Shown piece after piece: positions 1 through 8,091 of a stretch of DNA of 64,000 nt. Below the pieces are notes generated by a model. That model was not told where the DNA came from and made no database searches. It saw only the letters and a program-made list of their open reading frames with translations. The DNA comes from Devosia salina. Lineage in GTDB: Bacteria; Pseudomonadota; Alphaproteobacteria; Rhizobiales; Devosiaceae. The stretch covers positions 1,840,001 through 1,904,000 of the forward strand of contig NZ_CP080590.1 in NCBI RefSeq assembly GCF_019504385.1, in the 5' to 3' direction. Made by a program: the position numbers and the translations under genes. Position 1 is the stretch's first letter. Each line of letters starts with the position of its first letter.

Positions 1-159
1 GCTTGATACCGGACTGGGCCAATTTTCGATTCCGCATATTTGGCGTCGATTTTGCGGTCGGTTTAGCATGGTCGAGCGGGTGAGCCTAGAGTGAGATCGC
101 GGATTTGAGCGGTGCGGGCACGCACCTGCGCGGCCAGCCCCCATCAGCGGCGCAAAGGG

Positions 160-735
160 TCATCCGGCCCGCAACAACTGCATCATCGTTTTGATCACGC
201 GATCCTTCTGCACGTCGCTGGTGCCAGCCAGTCCCTGGATGTGCAATCCCTGGTCCATGGTCTGCAGCATCTTGCCCAGGCCGGCCAGGTTCGCCTTGGC
301 ATCCACTTGCCCACGCGCGGCGGCGCTGACGAGATTGGCGTGGTAGAGCGCCTCGATTTCCGCGGCCGCTTCCACCGCCTTCTGATGCGCACCTTCCGGC
401 ACCGTATCCTTCTGTGTCAGCGTATTGAGCATGAAGCAGCCATAGTATTCGCTGCCATATTCGAGACCCTTGAGGTTCGCCTCGATATTTTCCAGTCCCA
501 TAGGCTGGCGCGTCAGCATTTCCCGATACTGCGCAACGAGAATGCCGACAAACCGCTCCAGCGCCGCCTCGTAGAGCCCGGCCTTGCCCCCGAATTCCTT
601 GTAGAGGCTGAAGCGGTTGAGGCCGGTATGTTCGACCAGCGCCGCAAGATGGGCGCCCTCATATCCCAGCCGCCAGAACAGCGCCATTGCCTTGTCGATG
701 ACCTCTTCGCGCTCATATCCACGTGGCCGCGCCAT
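160..735 (-). CDS. TetR/AcrR family transcriptional regulator
   Basis: A 191-aa one-domain regulator. Residues 9-55 form a TetR helix-turn-helix (EEVIDKAMALFWRLGYEGAH followed by LAALVEHTGLNRFSLYKEFG); the rest is an all-helical ligand and dimerisation domain with no recognisable ligand specificity. The ATG at 735 starts MARPRGYEREE, a usual TetR opening. It is divergent from the short ORF and MFS transporter that begin at 818, with a sigma70-like promoter in between, so it most likely represses that transporter and perhaps itself. The repeats AGGTCAAC and AGGTAAC (read on the minus strand, near 753-767) lie in the gap and could be part of its operator; this is inference. Confidence 0.9.
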   Translation of the reverse strand: MARPRGYEREEVIDKAMALFWRLGYEGAHLAALVEHTGLNRFSLYKEFGGKAGLYEAALERFVGILVAQYREMLTRQPMGLENIEANLKGLEYGSEYYGCFMLNTLTQKDTVPEGAHQKAVEAAAEIEALYHANLVSAAARGQVDAKANLAGLGKMLQTMDQGLHIQGLAGTSDVQKDRVIKTMMQLLRAG

Positions 736-760
736 TTCAAACCGCTCGTTCTGTTACCTG

Positions 761-789
761 TTGACCTCGCTGTCCCGCAAGGTTATTCA
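761..789 (+). promoter_or_regulatory. Sigma70-type promoter for short ORF and MFS gene
   Basis: TTGACC at 761-766, a 17-nt spacer and TATTCA at 784-789 point rightwards toward the ORF at 818, giving an expected leader of about 20 nt. It sits in the gap between the divergent TetR gene and the transporter, where a TetR repressor would be expected to bind. Confidence 0.5.
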
Positions 790-817
790 CTTATCGTTCT
801 GAAATCGAAAGAATGCA

Positions 818-982
818 ATGGCATCTCCCGTTCCCTCCGAATCTGCGGCCATTGCCATCGGCCCCGATCGGCTCGGTCAGACCGACATCCGCGTCCTCAG
901 CGGCAATCCACGCCTGTCCCTGCCCAAAGGGCGTCCGCGGCTGCGTGGCGTGGGTGAGGCCTTGTTGAGGACCCTCAAGTGA
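818..982 (+). CDS. Short ORF coupled to the MFS gene (hypothetical)
   Basis: A 54-aa reading frame beginning MASPVPSESAAIAIGPDRLG and ending GVGEALLRTLK. Its TGA (980-982) overlaps the GTG start (979) of the MFS gene in a GTGA arrangement, the usual signature of translational coupling. It starts about 20 nt after a predicted promoter, so it would be the first ORF of the transcript. No signal peptide, membrane helix or family is recognised; the C-terminal half is basic. The ribosome-binding site is weak (GAAAGAA). It may be a real small protein, or a leader whose translation delivers ribosomes to the transporter start. Confidence 0.45.
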   Translation: MASPVPSESAAIAIGPDRLGQTDIRVLSGNPRLSLPKGRPRLRGVGEALLRTLK

Positions 983-2163
983 GCCTCCGTCGGTTCCTCG
1001 GGCTCTACTACGCCTATGCCTTCCTGTTCGACTTCATCCTCGCTTATGCCTTCTACACGGCCCTGTTTGAGCTCGAGGGCCTGTCGATCACCCAGATCGG
1101 CCTGTTGCTTGCCTTCTGGTCGGCCACGGCCATCGTGCTCGAAATGCCTTCGGGCGCCCTGTCCGACCATTTCGACCGGCGCTGGCTGCTCGTGGCCGCG
1201 CCGCTGTTCAAGGCTTTGACCTTCCTGTTCTGGATCGTGGCCGCGGGCAATTTCTGGCTCTATGCCGCCGGCTTCCTGTTCTGGAGCCTGGCACAGGCCC
1301 TGCAATCCGGGTCGCGCGAGGCGCTGCTCTATGAGCGCATGGCCCATGACGGCCGCACCGGCGACTACGACAAGGTTCTTGGCCGCGACAATGCGGCAGA
1401 GGAACTGGGCATCGGCTTCGGCGCGCTGCTGGGTGGCCTGGTTGCCTGGCTCAGCTTCGATTGGGGTCTCTGGCTCTCCATACCCCCCTTGTTGCTGGCC
1501 TCAGCGCTTGCCTTCTGGCTAGAGGACGTTCGCAAGCTCAAGGCGCCCGAAGAACCCGAACAGGCACCGGCGGGCTACCTCTCGCATTTCGTCGATGCGC
1601 TCAATGAGTTTCGCCATCAGGCCGATCTGCGCTTCGTCACCACCTATATCGCGGTGGGCCTGGTGGTCTTCCAGCTCATCGAAGAGTTCGACCAGCTCTA
1701 TTTCCTGGCCGTGGGCCTCCCCGTCTGGGCCTGGGGCATTGCCGCGGCCGCCGTGGAATTCCTCTATGCCGGTGCCAGCCTGTTCGCGCATCGCCTGGGC
1801 GGACGCCCCTGGCTGGCCTGGCTATTGCCGCTGCTGGGCGGTGCCCTGCTCATCGCCGCCTCGATCGGCACCACGCCATGGTTCGTCCTGATGCTCTGCG
1901 CGGCCTATGTGGTGATGGCGCCGCTCAACGTGCTTGCGGAAGCCCGCTTTCAGCGCGTCATGGAGGGCAAGAGCCGGGCCACGACCACCTCGGCCCTGGT
2001 GATGGCCGAGAATGTCTCTGGCATTGTTGGCACTCTTGCCTTCGGCGCTCTGGCCGACCGCGTCGGCATCCTGCCCGCCTATGGTTGGGCAGGCCTGGTC
2101 ATGGCGCCGCTGGCGCTCTGGGTCATCTATGGGCAGCGGCAGGGTCGGCGCGCAACCGACTAG
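979..2163 (+). CDS. MFS transporter
   Basis: A 394-aa polytopic inner-membrane protein with about 12 hydrophobic helices. The cytoplasmic loop after helix 2 (about residues 55-68) contains GALSDHFDRR, a form of the MFS motif A. It starts with GTG overlapping the stop of the preceding 54-codon ORF. The divergent TetR gene suggests an inducible drug or metabolite exporter, but the substrate cannot be read from sequence. The C-terminus is short and basic (YGQRQGRRATD). Confidence 0.85.
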   Translation: MSLRRFLGLYYAYAFLFDFILAYAFYTALFELEGLSITQIGLLLAFWSATAIVLEMPSGALSDHFDRRWLLVAAPLFKALTFLFWIVAAGNFWLYAAGFLFWSLAQALQSGSREALLYERMAHDGRTGDYDKVLGRDNAAEELGIGFGALLGGLVAWLSFDWGLWLSIPPLLLASALAFWLEDVRKLKAPEEPEQAPAGYLSHFVDALNEFRHQADLRFVTTYIAVGLVVFQLIEEFDQLYFLAVGLPVWAWGIAAAAVEFLYAGASLFAHRLGGRPWLAWLLPLLGGALLIAASIGTTPWFVLMLCAAYVVMAPLNVLAEARFQRVMEGKSRATTTSALVMAENVSGIVGTLAFGALADRVGILPAYGWAGLVMAPLALWVIYGQRQGRRATD

Positions 2164-2757
2164 ATGTAGAGTGCTGCCCACTGATCGGCGAAATACACCC
2201 CCATCCCCAGATGTCATGGAATCGCCCAAAATTCTGCGCTTGACACACTTTCGCCCAGACCGATTCTGCGTCTTACGCACATGGATAACGACCGGTAAAC
2301 AGCAGGACCGCGGCACCGAACAGCGAGGAATCCCGCAGCCTTAGCGGCAGAATCTAGTGCCCTTCATGGGGTCCGCGAACGCCCTCCATATGGCCTTCAC
2401 ATTGCGCGGCAAGCGCTCTGTTTTCCTTGCCATTTGTCCCCGTAATCCACATATTACCCATACTATCCCTTGTTCCGGCACCGGATGCCGACACTAGGTC
2501 TTGTAATTTCTGGCGTTGACGCGCCCCCTGAATCGACTAACTCTCATCGACGGTCCGGTGCCGTCTTGAGGGCATCGGGCAAGTCCCCGAACCAAGCGCT
2601 GGCGACAGACCTGCGCAGGAACGGGGCACGGGGCAAATTCTTCGAGGGCCGCGCCTCCCGCGGACCTCGGTTGGTGAAAGCGTCAAACAGAAACGGACGA
2701 AGCCGCGGTGCGGCTGGCGGGCCTATGTGCCTGCCCGATTTGGGGAATACGACGACT
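2164..2757. other. 594-bp intergenic region with nrdJ leader
   Basis: No protein gene is supportable here. TTGACA (2240-2245) with GATTCT (2262-2267) at 16-nt spacing is a weak rightward promoter candidate. Two NrdR-like boxes lie at 2460-2506. The 250 nt after them stay open in the nrdJ frame from 2470 but translate to residues unlike the NrdJ family, so they are read as an untranslated leader. I looked for a B12-box typical of cobalamin riboswitches and did not see one. Confidence 0.5.
2460..2506 (+). promoter_or_regulatory. Tandem NrdR boxes upstream of nrdJ
   Basis: ATACTATCCCTTGTTC (2460-2475) and ACACTAGGTCTTGTAA (2491-2506) both resemble the 16-bp NrdR box (acaCwAtATaTwGtgt), keeping the CwA and TwGt cores. 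Their starts are 31 bp apart, the three-helical-turn spacing known for tandem NrdR sites. NrdR is the ATP/dATP-responsive repressor of ribonucleotide reductase genes. TTGTTC at 2470-2475 could be a -35 element covered by the first box. The spacing is what raises this above chance; the individual matches are moderate. Confidence 0.6.
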
Positions 2758-5700
2758 ATGCGCATTGAACGCCGGTTTACCACTGCCAACGCGGACCGTT
2801 ACGGCTCGATCGAGTTCCGCTCGGCCACCAGCGAAATCCGGAACCCCGATGGCTCGGTGGTCTTCAAGCTGGACAATATTGCCGTGCCCGCGACCTGGTC
2901 GCAGGTGGCCACCGACATCATTGCGCAGAAATATTTCCGCAAGGCCGGCGTCGCCAAGGTCCTCAAGAAGGTCGAGGAGAATTCCGTTCCCTCCTGGCTG
3001 TGGCGCTCCGTTCCCGATGAAGCCGCGCTCGCCAAGCTTCCCGAAGCCGAACGCTATGGTTCGGAAATGGACAGCCGCCAGGTCTTTGACCGCCTGGCCG
3101 GCACCTGGACCTATTGGGGCTGGAAGGGCGGTTATTTCGACAGCGAGGAAGACGCGCGCGCCTTCTTCGACGAACTCGCCTTCATGCTCGCCACCCAGCG
3201 GGTCGCCCCGAACTCTCCCCAGTGGTTCAATACGGGCCTGCACTGGGCCTATGGCATTGATGGTCCCGGCCAGGGCCATTTCTACGTCGACCCCTTCACC
3301 CACAAGCTCGTCCAGTCCAAGTCGGCCTACGAGCATCCCCAGCCCCATGCCTGCTTCATCCAGTCCGTCGATGATGACCTCGTCAACGAGAACGGCATCA
3401 TGGATCTCTGGGTCCGCGAAGCGCGCCTGTTCAAATACGGCTCGGGCACCGGCACCAATTTCTCGAAACTCCGTGGCGAAGGTGAAAAGCTCTCGGGCGG
3501 CGGCAAGTCCTCGGGCCTGATGAGCTTTTTGAAGATCGGCGACCGCGCTGCGGGCGCCATCAAGTCGGGCGGCACCACCCGTCGCGCCGCCAAGATGGTG
3601 GTGATCGACATCGACCATCCCGATATCGAGCAGTACATCAACTGGAAGGTGAAGGAGGAGCAGAAGGTTGCAGCCCTCGTCACCGGCTCCAAGGTCGTCT
3701 CCAAGCATTTGAAGGCCATCATGAAGGCCGCCGTGAACTGCGAAGGCGGTTCGGGCGATGATTGCTTCGACGTGGCCAAGAACCCGGCCCTCAAGCGCGA
3801 AGTCCGCGCCGCCAAGAAGGCGCTGGTGCCGGAGAACTACATTTTCCGCGTCATCCAGTTCGCCCGCCAGGGCTATACCGACCTCGAATTCCCCATCTAC
3901 GACACCGATTGGGACTCTGAGGCCTATCTGACCGTTTCGGGCCAGAACTCGAACAATTCCGTCCGCGTCACCGACGACTTCCTCAATGCCGTCGAGAACG
4001 ATGGCGACTGGAACCTGATCGGCCGCATCAAGGGCAATGTCACCAAGACGCTCAAGGCCAAGGACCTCTGGGAACAGATCGGTTACGCCGCCTGGGCCTC
4101 GGCCGATCCGGGCATCCAGTACCACACCACCATCAACGAGTGGCACACCTCCCCCGCCGCCGGCCCGATCGTCGCGTCCAATCCGTGCTCGGAATATATG
4201 TTCCTCGACGACACGGCCTGTAACCTCTGCTCGGTCAACCTCCTGCCCTATCGCAACAAGGATGGCTCCTTCGACACCGCTGCCTATGAGCACACCGTCC
4301 GCCTCTGGACCATCGTGCTCGAAATCTCGGTGATGATGGCCCAGTTCCCGTCGCGCGCCATTGCCGAACGCTCATTCGAATACCGCACGCTGGGCATCGG
4401 CTACGCCAATATCGGCGGGCTCCTGATGACCTCGGGCATTCCCTATGACTCGGCCGAGGGCCGCGCCATTGCCGGCGCCATCACCGCCATCATGACCGGC
4501 GTCAGCTACGCCACCTCGGCCGAAATGGCCAAGGAGCTCGGCCCCTTCAAGGATTACAAGCGCAACGCCAAGCACATGCTGCGCGTCATCCGCAACCATC
4601 GCAATGCCGCCCATGGCAATGCCGAGGGCTATGAAGAGCTCTCCATCAACCCGGTCCCGCTCGACCATGCCAATGTGAAGGACACCAACCTGTCCGAACG
4701 CGCCAAACTGGCCTGGGACAATGCGCTCGCCCTGGGCGAGAAGCACGGCTACCGTAACGCCCAGGTTTCCGTTATCGCGCCGACCGGCACGATCGGCCTG
4801 GTCATGGATTGCGACACCACCGGCATCGAGCCCGATTTTGCCCTGGTCAAGTTCAAGAAGCTGGCCGGTGGCGGCTACTTCAAGATCATCAACCGCGCCG
4901 TGCCCCCGGCCCTGCGCACCCTGGGCTATTCGGAAGACCAGATTGCCGAAATGGAGGCCTATGCGGTCGGCCATGGCAATATGAACCAGGCCCCGGCCAT
5001 CAACCCGACCACCCTCAAGGCCAAGGGTTTTACCGATGACAAGATCGAGGCGCTCAACGCCGCGATGAAGTCGGCCTTCGACATCAAGTTCGTCTTCAAC
5101 CAGTGGACGCTGGGCGCCGACTTCCTCAAGTCGCTCGGCGTGACCGACGAGCAGCTCAACGATTTCTCCTTCGAACTCCTGCCCTTCCTCGGCTTCTCCA
5201 AGAAGGACATCGAGGCCGCCAATATCCACGTCTGCGGTGCCATGACGCTCGAAGGCGCGCCCTTCCTCAAGGACGAGCACCTGCCCGTCTTCGATTGCGC
5301 CACCCCCTGCGGCAAGATCGGCAAGCGCTACCTCTCGGTTGAATCGCATATCCTGATGATGGCCGCGGCCCAGCCCTTCATTTCGGGCGCCATCTCGAAA
5401 ACCATCAACATGCCCAACGACGCCACCGTCGAGGACGCCAAGAACGCCTATATGCTGTCCTGGCGCCTGGCCCTGAAGGCCAATGCGCTCTATCGCGACG
5501 GCTCCAAGCTTTCGCAGCCGCTCAATTCCTCCGTGCTCGCCGCCGCTGACGACGAGGACGAGGAGGATGCCGTCGAGGCCCTGGCCGCCCTGCCCGCCGC
5601 CGCGCGCACCGAGGTCATCGTCGAAAAGATCGTCGAGAAGGTCTATCGCGAACGCGAGAAGATGCCCGACCGCCGCAAGGGCTATACCCAGAAGGCCGTT

Positions 5701-6462
5701 GTCGGTGGCCACAAGGTCTATGTCCGCACCGGCGAATATGACGATGGGCGCCTCGGGGAAATCTTCATCGACATGCACAAGGAAGGCGCCGCCTTCCGCG
5801 CCATGATGAACAATTTCGCCATCGCCATCTCGCTGGGCCTGCAATATGGCGTGCCGCTGGACGAATATGTGGAGGCCTTCACCTTCACCCGCTTCGAGCC
5901 CGCCGGCATGGTCATGGGCAATGACCGCATCAAGAACGCCACCTCGATCCTCGACTATGTGTTCCGCGAGCTGGCCGTTTCCTATCTCGACCGGAATGAT
6001 CTGGCACACGTCAATCCGGATAGCCCGACTTCGCTCGGCAAGGGCGTTGCCGAGGAGCAAGGCGCGCGCAGCACTGCGCCCGCGCCCGCCCCGGTGCCCG
6101 CCGAGCGCTTTGTCTCCCGCGGCATGACCCGCGGCAAGGTGCAGAACTCCTCGCTCATGCTGGTGCCCAAGGCACAGGCCGAGGCCTATAACCCGGTCGG
6201 CTCCATGCAGACCTCCACCGTGACGGCGCTCAAATCCGCCACGGCCCTCAAGATCGACCCGGCCCCGACGGCCCTCAACACCGCCGAGCTCAACCCGATC
6301 CCCAACCCGCCGCCCTCAAAGGACACGGGCCTCCTCCGCGCCGAAGCGCAGATGAAGGGCTATACCGGCGACCAGTGCACCGAGTGCAACAACTTCACCA
6401 TGGTCCGCAACGGCACCTGCCTGAAGTGCGATACGTGCGGGACGACGACGGGGTGTAGCTGA
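2758..6462 (+). CDS. nrdJ: Vitamin B12-dependent ribonucleotide reductase (class II)
   Basis: A 1234-aa adenosylcobalamin-dependent reductase that makes deoxyribonucleotides with or without oxygen. Start chosen at ATG 2758, giving MRIERRFTTANADRYGSIEF, which matches the family N-terminus, after GGGGAA; the frame is open further upstream but without family resemblance. Visible marks are HACFIQSVDD (active-site cysteine region, about residue 200), NPCSEYMFLDDTACNLCSVN near residue 476 (substrate-site signature), the barrel core through about residue 900, and a C-terminal cysteine cluster from about residue 1208 (CTECNNF, CLKCDTCG, final GCS), taken as the zinc-binding, redox-active tail. The length is normal for alphaproteobacterial NrdJ. 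Likely controlled by NrdR through the boxes at 2460-2506. Confidence 0.97.
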   Translation: MRIERRFTTANADRYGSIEFRSATSEIRNPDGSVVFKLDNIAVPATWSQVATDIIAQKYFRKAGVAKVLKKVEENSVPSWLWRSVPDEAALAKLPEAERYGSEMDSRQVFDRLAGTWTYWGWKGGYFDSEEDARAFFDELAFMLATQRVAPNSPQWFNTGLHWAYGIDGPGQGHFYVDPFTHKLVQSKSAYEHPQPHACFIQSVDDDLVNENGIMDLWVREARLFKYGSGTGTNFSKLRGEGEKLSGGGKSSGLMSFLKIGDRAAGAIKSGGTTRRAAKMVVIDIDHPDIEQYINWKVKEEQKVAALVTGSKVVSKHLKAIMKAAVNCEGGSGDDCFDVAKNPALKREVRAAKKALVPENYIFRVIQFARQGYTDLEFPIYDTDWDSEAYLTVSGQNSNNSVRVTDDFLNAVENDGDWNLIGRIKGNVTKTLKAKDLWEQIGYAAWASADPGIQYHTTINEWHTSPAAGPIVASNPCSEYMFLDDTACNLCSVNLLPYRNKDGSFDTAAYEHTVRLWTIVLEISVMMAQFPSRAIAERSFEYRTLGIGYANIGGLLMTSGIPYDSAEGRAIAGAITAIMTGVSYATSAEMAKELGPFKDYKRNAKHMLRVIRNHRNAAHGNAEGYEELSINPVPLDHANVKDTNLSERAKLAWDNALALGEKHGYRNAQVSVIAPTGTIGLVMDCDTTGIEPDFALVKFKKLAGGGYFKIINRAVPPALRTLGYSEDQIAEMEAYAVGHGNMNQAPAINPTTLKAKGFTDDKIEALNAAMKSAFDIKFVFNQWTLGADFLKSLGVTDEQLNDFSFELLPFLGFSKKDIEAANIHVCGAMTLEGAPFLKDEHLPVFDCATPCGKIGKRYLSVESHILMMAAAQPFISGAISKTINMPNDATVEDAKNAYMLSWRLALKANALYRDGSKLSQPLNSSVLAAADDEDEEDAVEALAALPAAARTEVIVEKIVEKVYREREKMPDRRKGYTQKAVVGGHKVYVRTGEYDDGRLGEIFIDMHKEGAAFRAMMNNFAIAISLGLQYGVPLDEYVEAFTFTRFEPAGMVMGNDRIKNATSILDYVFRELAVSYLDRNDLAHVNPDSPTSLGKGVAEEQGARSTAPAPAPVPAERFVSRGMTRGKVQNSSLMLVPKAQAEAYNPVGSMQTSTVTALKSATALKIDPAPTALNTAELNPIPNPPPSKDTGLLRAEAQMKGYTGDQCTECNNFTMVRNGTCLKCDTCGTTTGCS

Positions 6463-6517
6463 GGCAGTCTGAGTACATGAAGACGCTCTTGCCGCGTAGC
6501 TCTTGAGGGAGACCAGC

Positions 6518-7255
6518 ATGGTCGAACAAGAGAGAACCGCGAAACCTGCGATAGGGCTAAATGCCCTATCCATATATATTCTTTACAGAATCTACCTAGA
6601 CTATGTAAATGATCAAGAAGATCAAATAACACTGGACTATATCTGTAGATCCTATTTCGCCAATCCTAGTAGGAACCTAACAAGGACCGCACTGGAACGC
6701 TTTCGCGGCAACGGATTCAGTTCGCCAAAATATATCCAGAGATCGGGAAACCGAACCGAAGGATACACCTACGCGATTTCGCCAGAAGGTATTGAAGCCG
6801 TCGAAGATGCTCTGGGCACCGAGAACTCTCTCATGCGCCACATTGCTAGGGAGGGCGAGGCCGCGCTGCTCGCCAACTACTCAGTCGACACTACCGGTGA
6901 TGACGAAATTTTGGCTGTGGGAGAAAGTGCCAGCGAACCGGACGACTGGGCGGAAGTTGTGTTTGATGAAAACTCCGCGGAGTACAAGGAAGCCATCGAT
7001 GCAGTTGAAAAGCTGGTCGTCGAAATCCGAATCAGCAACATCTTTTCAGATCAGTTCCCGGGGCAGTCTGGAGCAGTTGTAGACACCCTCCAGGGAGGCG
7101 TAGGGCATCTGAAGGAAGGTAAAGCTTCCCGGATGCAGGTTTTTCTTCTTCTGCAAAAGCCTATCATTTGGCTGGCAGAAAAATTCGTTGGAACTGCTCT
7201 TGGGGAAGTAGCTAAGAAAGCGGGAGCCGCTTTAGCAAAGTTGCTAGGCTTCTAA
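6518..7255 (+). CDS. Orphan hypothetical protein, possible winged helix
   Basis: A 245-aa protein starting MVEQERTAKPAIGLNALSIY at an ATG 5 nt after GAGGGAGA; an in-frame TTG at 6503 is less likely. The first 240 nt are clearly AT-richer than the surroundings and use codons rare here (ATA, TTA, AGA, CTA), pointing to recent transfer. Residues of about 40-105 (LTRTALERFRGNGFSSPKYI ... GYTYAISPEGIEAVEDAL) read like a winged-helix fold with a beta-hairpin wing. The middle is acidic and the last 35 residues are amphipathic (IIWLAEKFVGTALGEVAKKA), perhaps membrane-associating. The gene stands alone between nrdJ and a REP cluster. I do not recognise the family, and no catalytic motif is visible. 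Confidence 0.75.
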   Translation: MVEQERTAKPAIGLNALSIYILYRIYLDYVNDQEDQITLDYICRSYFANPSRNLTRTALERFRGNGFSSPKYIQRSGNRTEGYTYAISPEGIEAVEDALGTENSLMRHIAREGEAALLANYSVDTTGDDEILAVGESASEPDDWAEVVFDENSAEYKEAIDAVEKLVVEIRISNIFSDQFPGQSGAVVDTLQGGVGHLKEGKASRMQVFLLLQKPIIWLAEKFVGTALGEVAKKAGAALAKLLGF

Positions 7256-7305
7256 GACGTCAAAGCACTCCTAGTCAGCTCAAATTGCAACTTGCCGTCC
7301 CAGAG

Positions 7306-7350
7306 CCTCATGGTGAGGTGCGTAGCGAAGCGCAGCCTCGAACCACGAGG
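7306..7350. repeat. 45-nt REP palindrome, copy A
   Basis: An imperfect palindrome: CCTCATGGTGAGGTGCG pairs with CGCAGCCTCGAACCACGAGG around a TAGCGAAG centre. The flank and left arm recur at 7516-7559. Many Rhizobiales genomes carry elements of this style in intergenic gaps. It would form a strong hairpin in either transcript. Confidence 0.75.
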
Positions 7351-7401
7351 CGAGAGCCCCGATGCCACCGCGGGTGACTTCCCATTTACACAGCAAGACC
7401 G

Positions 7402-7446
7402 CCCTCGCCCTTCGAGACAGCGCTACGCGCTTCCTCAGGATGAGGG
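7402..7446. repeat. 45-nt REP palindrome, copy B (variant)
   Basis: CCCTCGCCCTTCGAGACAGC leads through GCTACGC to GCGCTTCCTCAGGATGAGGG. It is related to copy A but in the other orientation and diverged, with the same 45-nt length and the same central TAGCG core when read on the minus strand. Confidence 0.7.
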
Positions 7447-7515
7447 CTTCCGGTCGTGCAGCGCCATGGTCCGATAGCCATTCCCCTCTATGGCCAACGC
7501 AAACACCGCCCCCTC

Positions 7516-7583
7516 CAGAGCCTCATGGTGAGGTGCGTAGCGAAGCGCAGCCTCGAACCGCCCTGAGCCTGCCGAAGGGGGCG
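7516..7583. repeat. REP copy C, half element joined to a second hairpin
   Basis: Positions 7516-7559 repeat 7301-7344 base for base (44 nt), but the right outer arm is missing. In its place is a different short palindrome, CCCTGAGCCTGCCGAAGGG (from 7562), of a kind also widespread in alphaproteobacteria. This looks like one element having inserted into, or recombined with, another. Confidence 0.7.
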
Positions 7584-7648
7584 GCACACGTCACCGCTCC
7601 CTTGTCCTCACACAAAAATCCTCACACACTCTCTCTCGGAGGGGACAC

Positions 7649-7936
7649 ATGCAGGTCACGGTCTACATGCTCCGCTGCGCTGACGGCTCCTACTATACCG
7701 GCCTCACCAAAAAGCCGGCCGAGGCGCGCGTCTGGGAGCATAACCAGGGCATCGGCGATGGCTACACGAAAAGCCGGCGTCCCGTCGAACTCGTCTTCAC
7801 CGAAACCTTCGAGCGAATGCTCGACGCCATCGACCGCGAGCGGCAGATCAAGGGCTGGACGCGCCGCAAGAAGGAAGCCCTGATCCGCTACGACTATGCG
7901 GCCCTGCCGGACCTGGCCAGCCGGAAGAAGCAGTAA
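7649..7936 (+). CDS. GIY-YIG domain small protein
   Basis: A 95-aa single-domain member of the GIY-YIG superfamily (UPF0213/YhbQ-like). The motif is seen as VYMLRCADGSYYTGLT at residues 5-20, followed by RVWEHNQGIGDGYTKSRRPV with the conserved Arg and His of the fold, and a glutamate in FTETFERMLDAIDRERQIKG (about residues 50-69). Small proteins of this family often have unproven nuclease activity. The ATG follows GGAGGGGACAC. The gene is flanked on both sides by REP palindromes (7306-7583 and 7992-8036) and has no operon partner. Confidence 0.9.
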   Translation: MQVTVYMLRCADGSYYTGLTKKPAEARVWEHNQGIGDGYTKSRRPVELVFTETFERMLDAIDRERQIKGWTRRKKEALIRYDYAALPDLASRKKQ

Positions 7937-7991
7937 AGCGCACCTCACCTCGAGGGCTTTGGAGAGGATGGCGACTGCTGACCCATCATGA

Positions 7992-8036
7992 GGCCTCACC
8001 CTGAGGTGCCGCGTAGCGGCCTCGAAGGACGAGGCC
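7992..8036. repeat. 45-nt REP palindrome, copy D
   Basis: GGCCTCACCCTGAGGTGCCG through CGTAGCG to CGGCCTCGAAGGACGAGGCC. The length is 45 nt and the GTAGCG core is the same as in copies A-C, but the arms have diverged with compensating changes. It lies between the convergent ends of the GIY-YIG gene and kdpE and may act as a bidirectional transcription block. Confidence 0.75.
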
Positions 8037-8091
8037 GGCCATTGCCGGAGAACATACGCCCCCACCCCCAACACCCACCCGCCCCCCCCCC

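Noticed and set aside
1..159. A coding end at the left edge
   Set aside because: No frame in 1-159 has a convincing product; nothing supportable is seen there.
2476..2757. Cobalamin riboswitch or N-terminal extension of NrdJ
   Set aside because: No B12-box-like sequence was found, and the translated extension is unlike the NrdJ N-terminus, which begins at 2758.
2683..6060. Two long minus-strand open frames (536 and 562 codons) opposite nrdJ
   Set aside because: They are mirror frames of a GC-rich gene, with biased Gly/Val/Asp composition, no family similarity and full overlap with a certain gene.
6518..7255. Toxin or phage-defence gene
   Set aside because: Foreign composition and isolation are suggestive, but there is no nuclease, NTPase, TIR or HEPN-type motif and no partner gene.
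7301..8036. CRISPR array
   Set aside because: Repeats are palindromic, diverged and unevenly spaced with a gene between them; no spacers of regular size and no cas genes.
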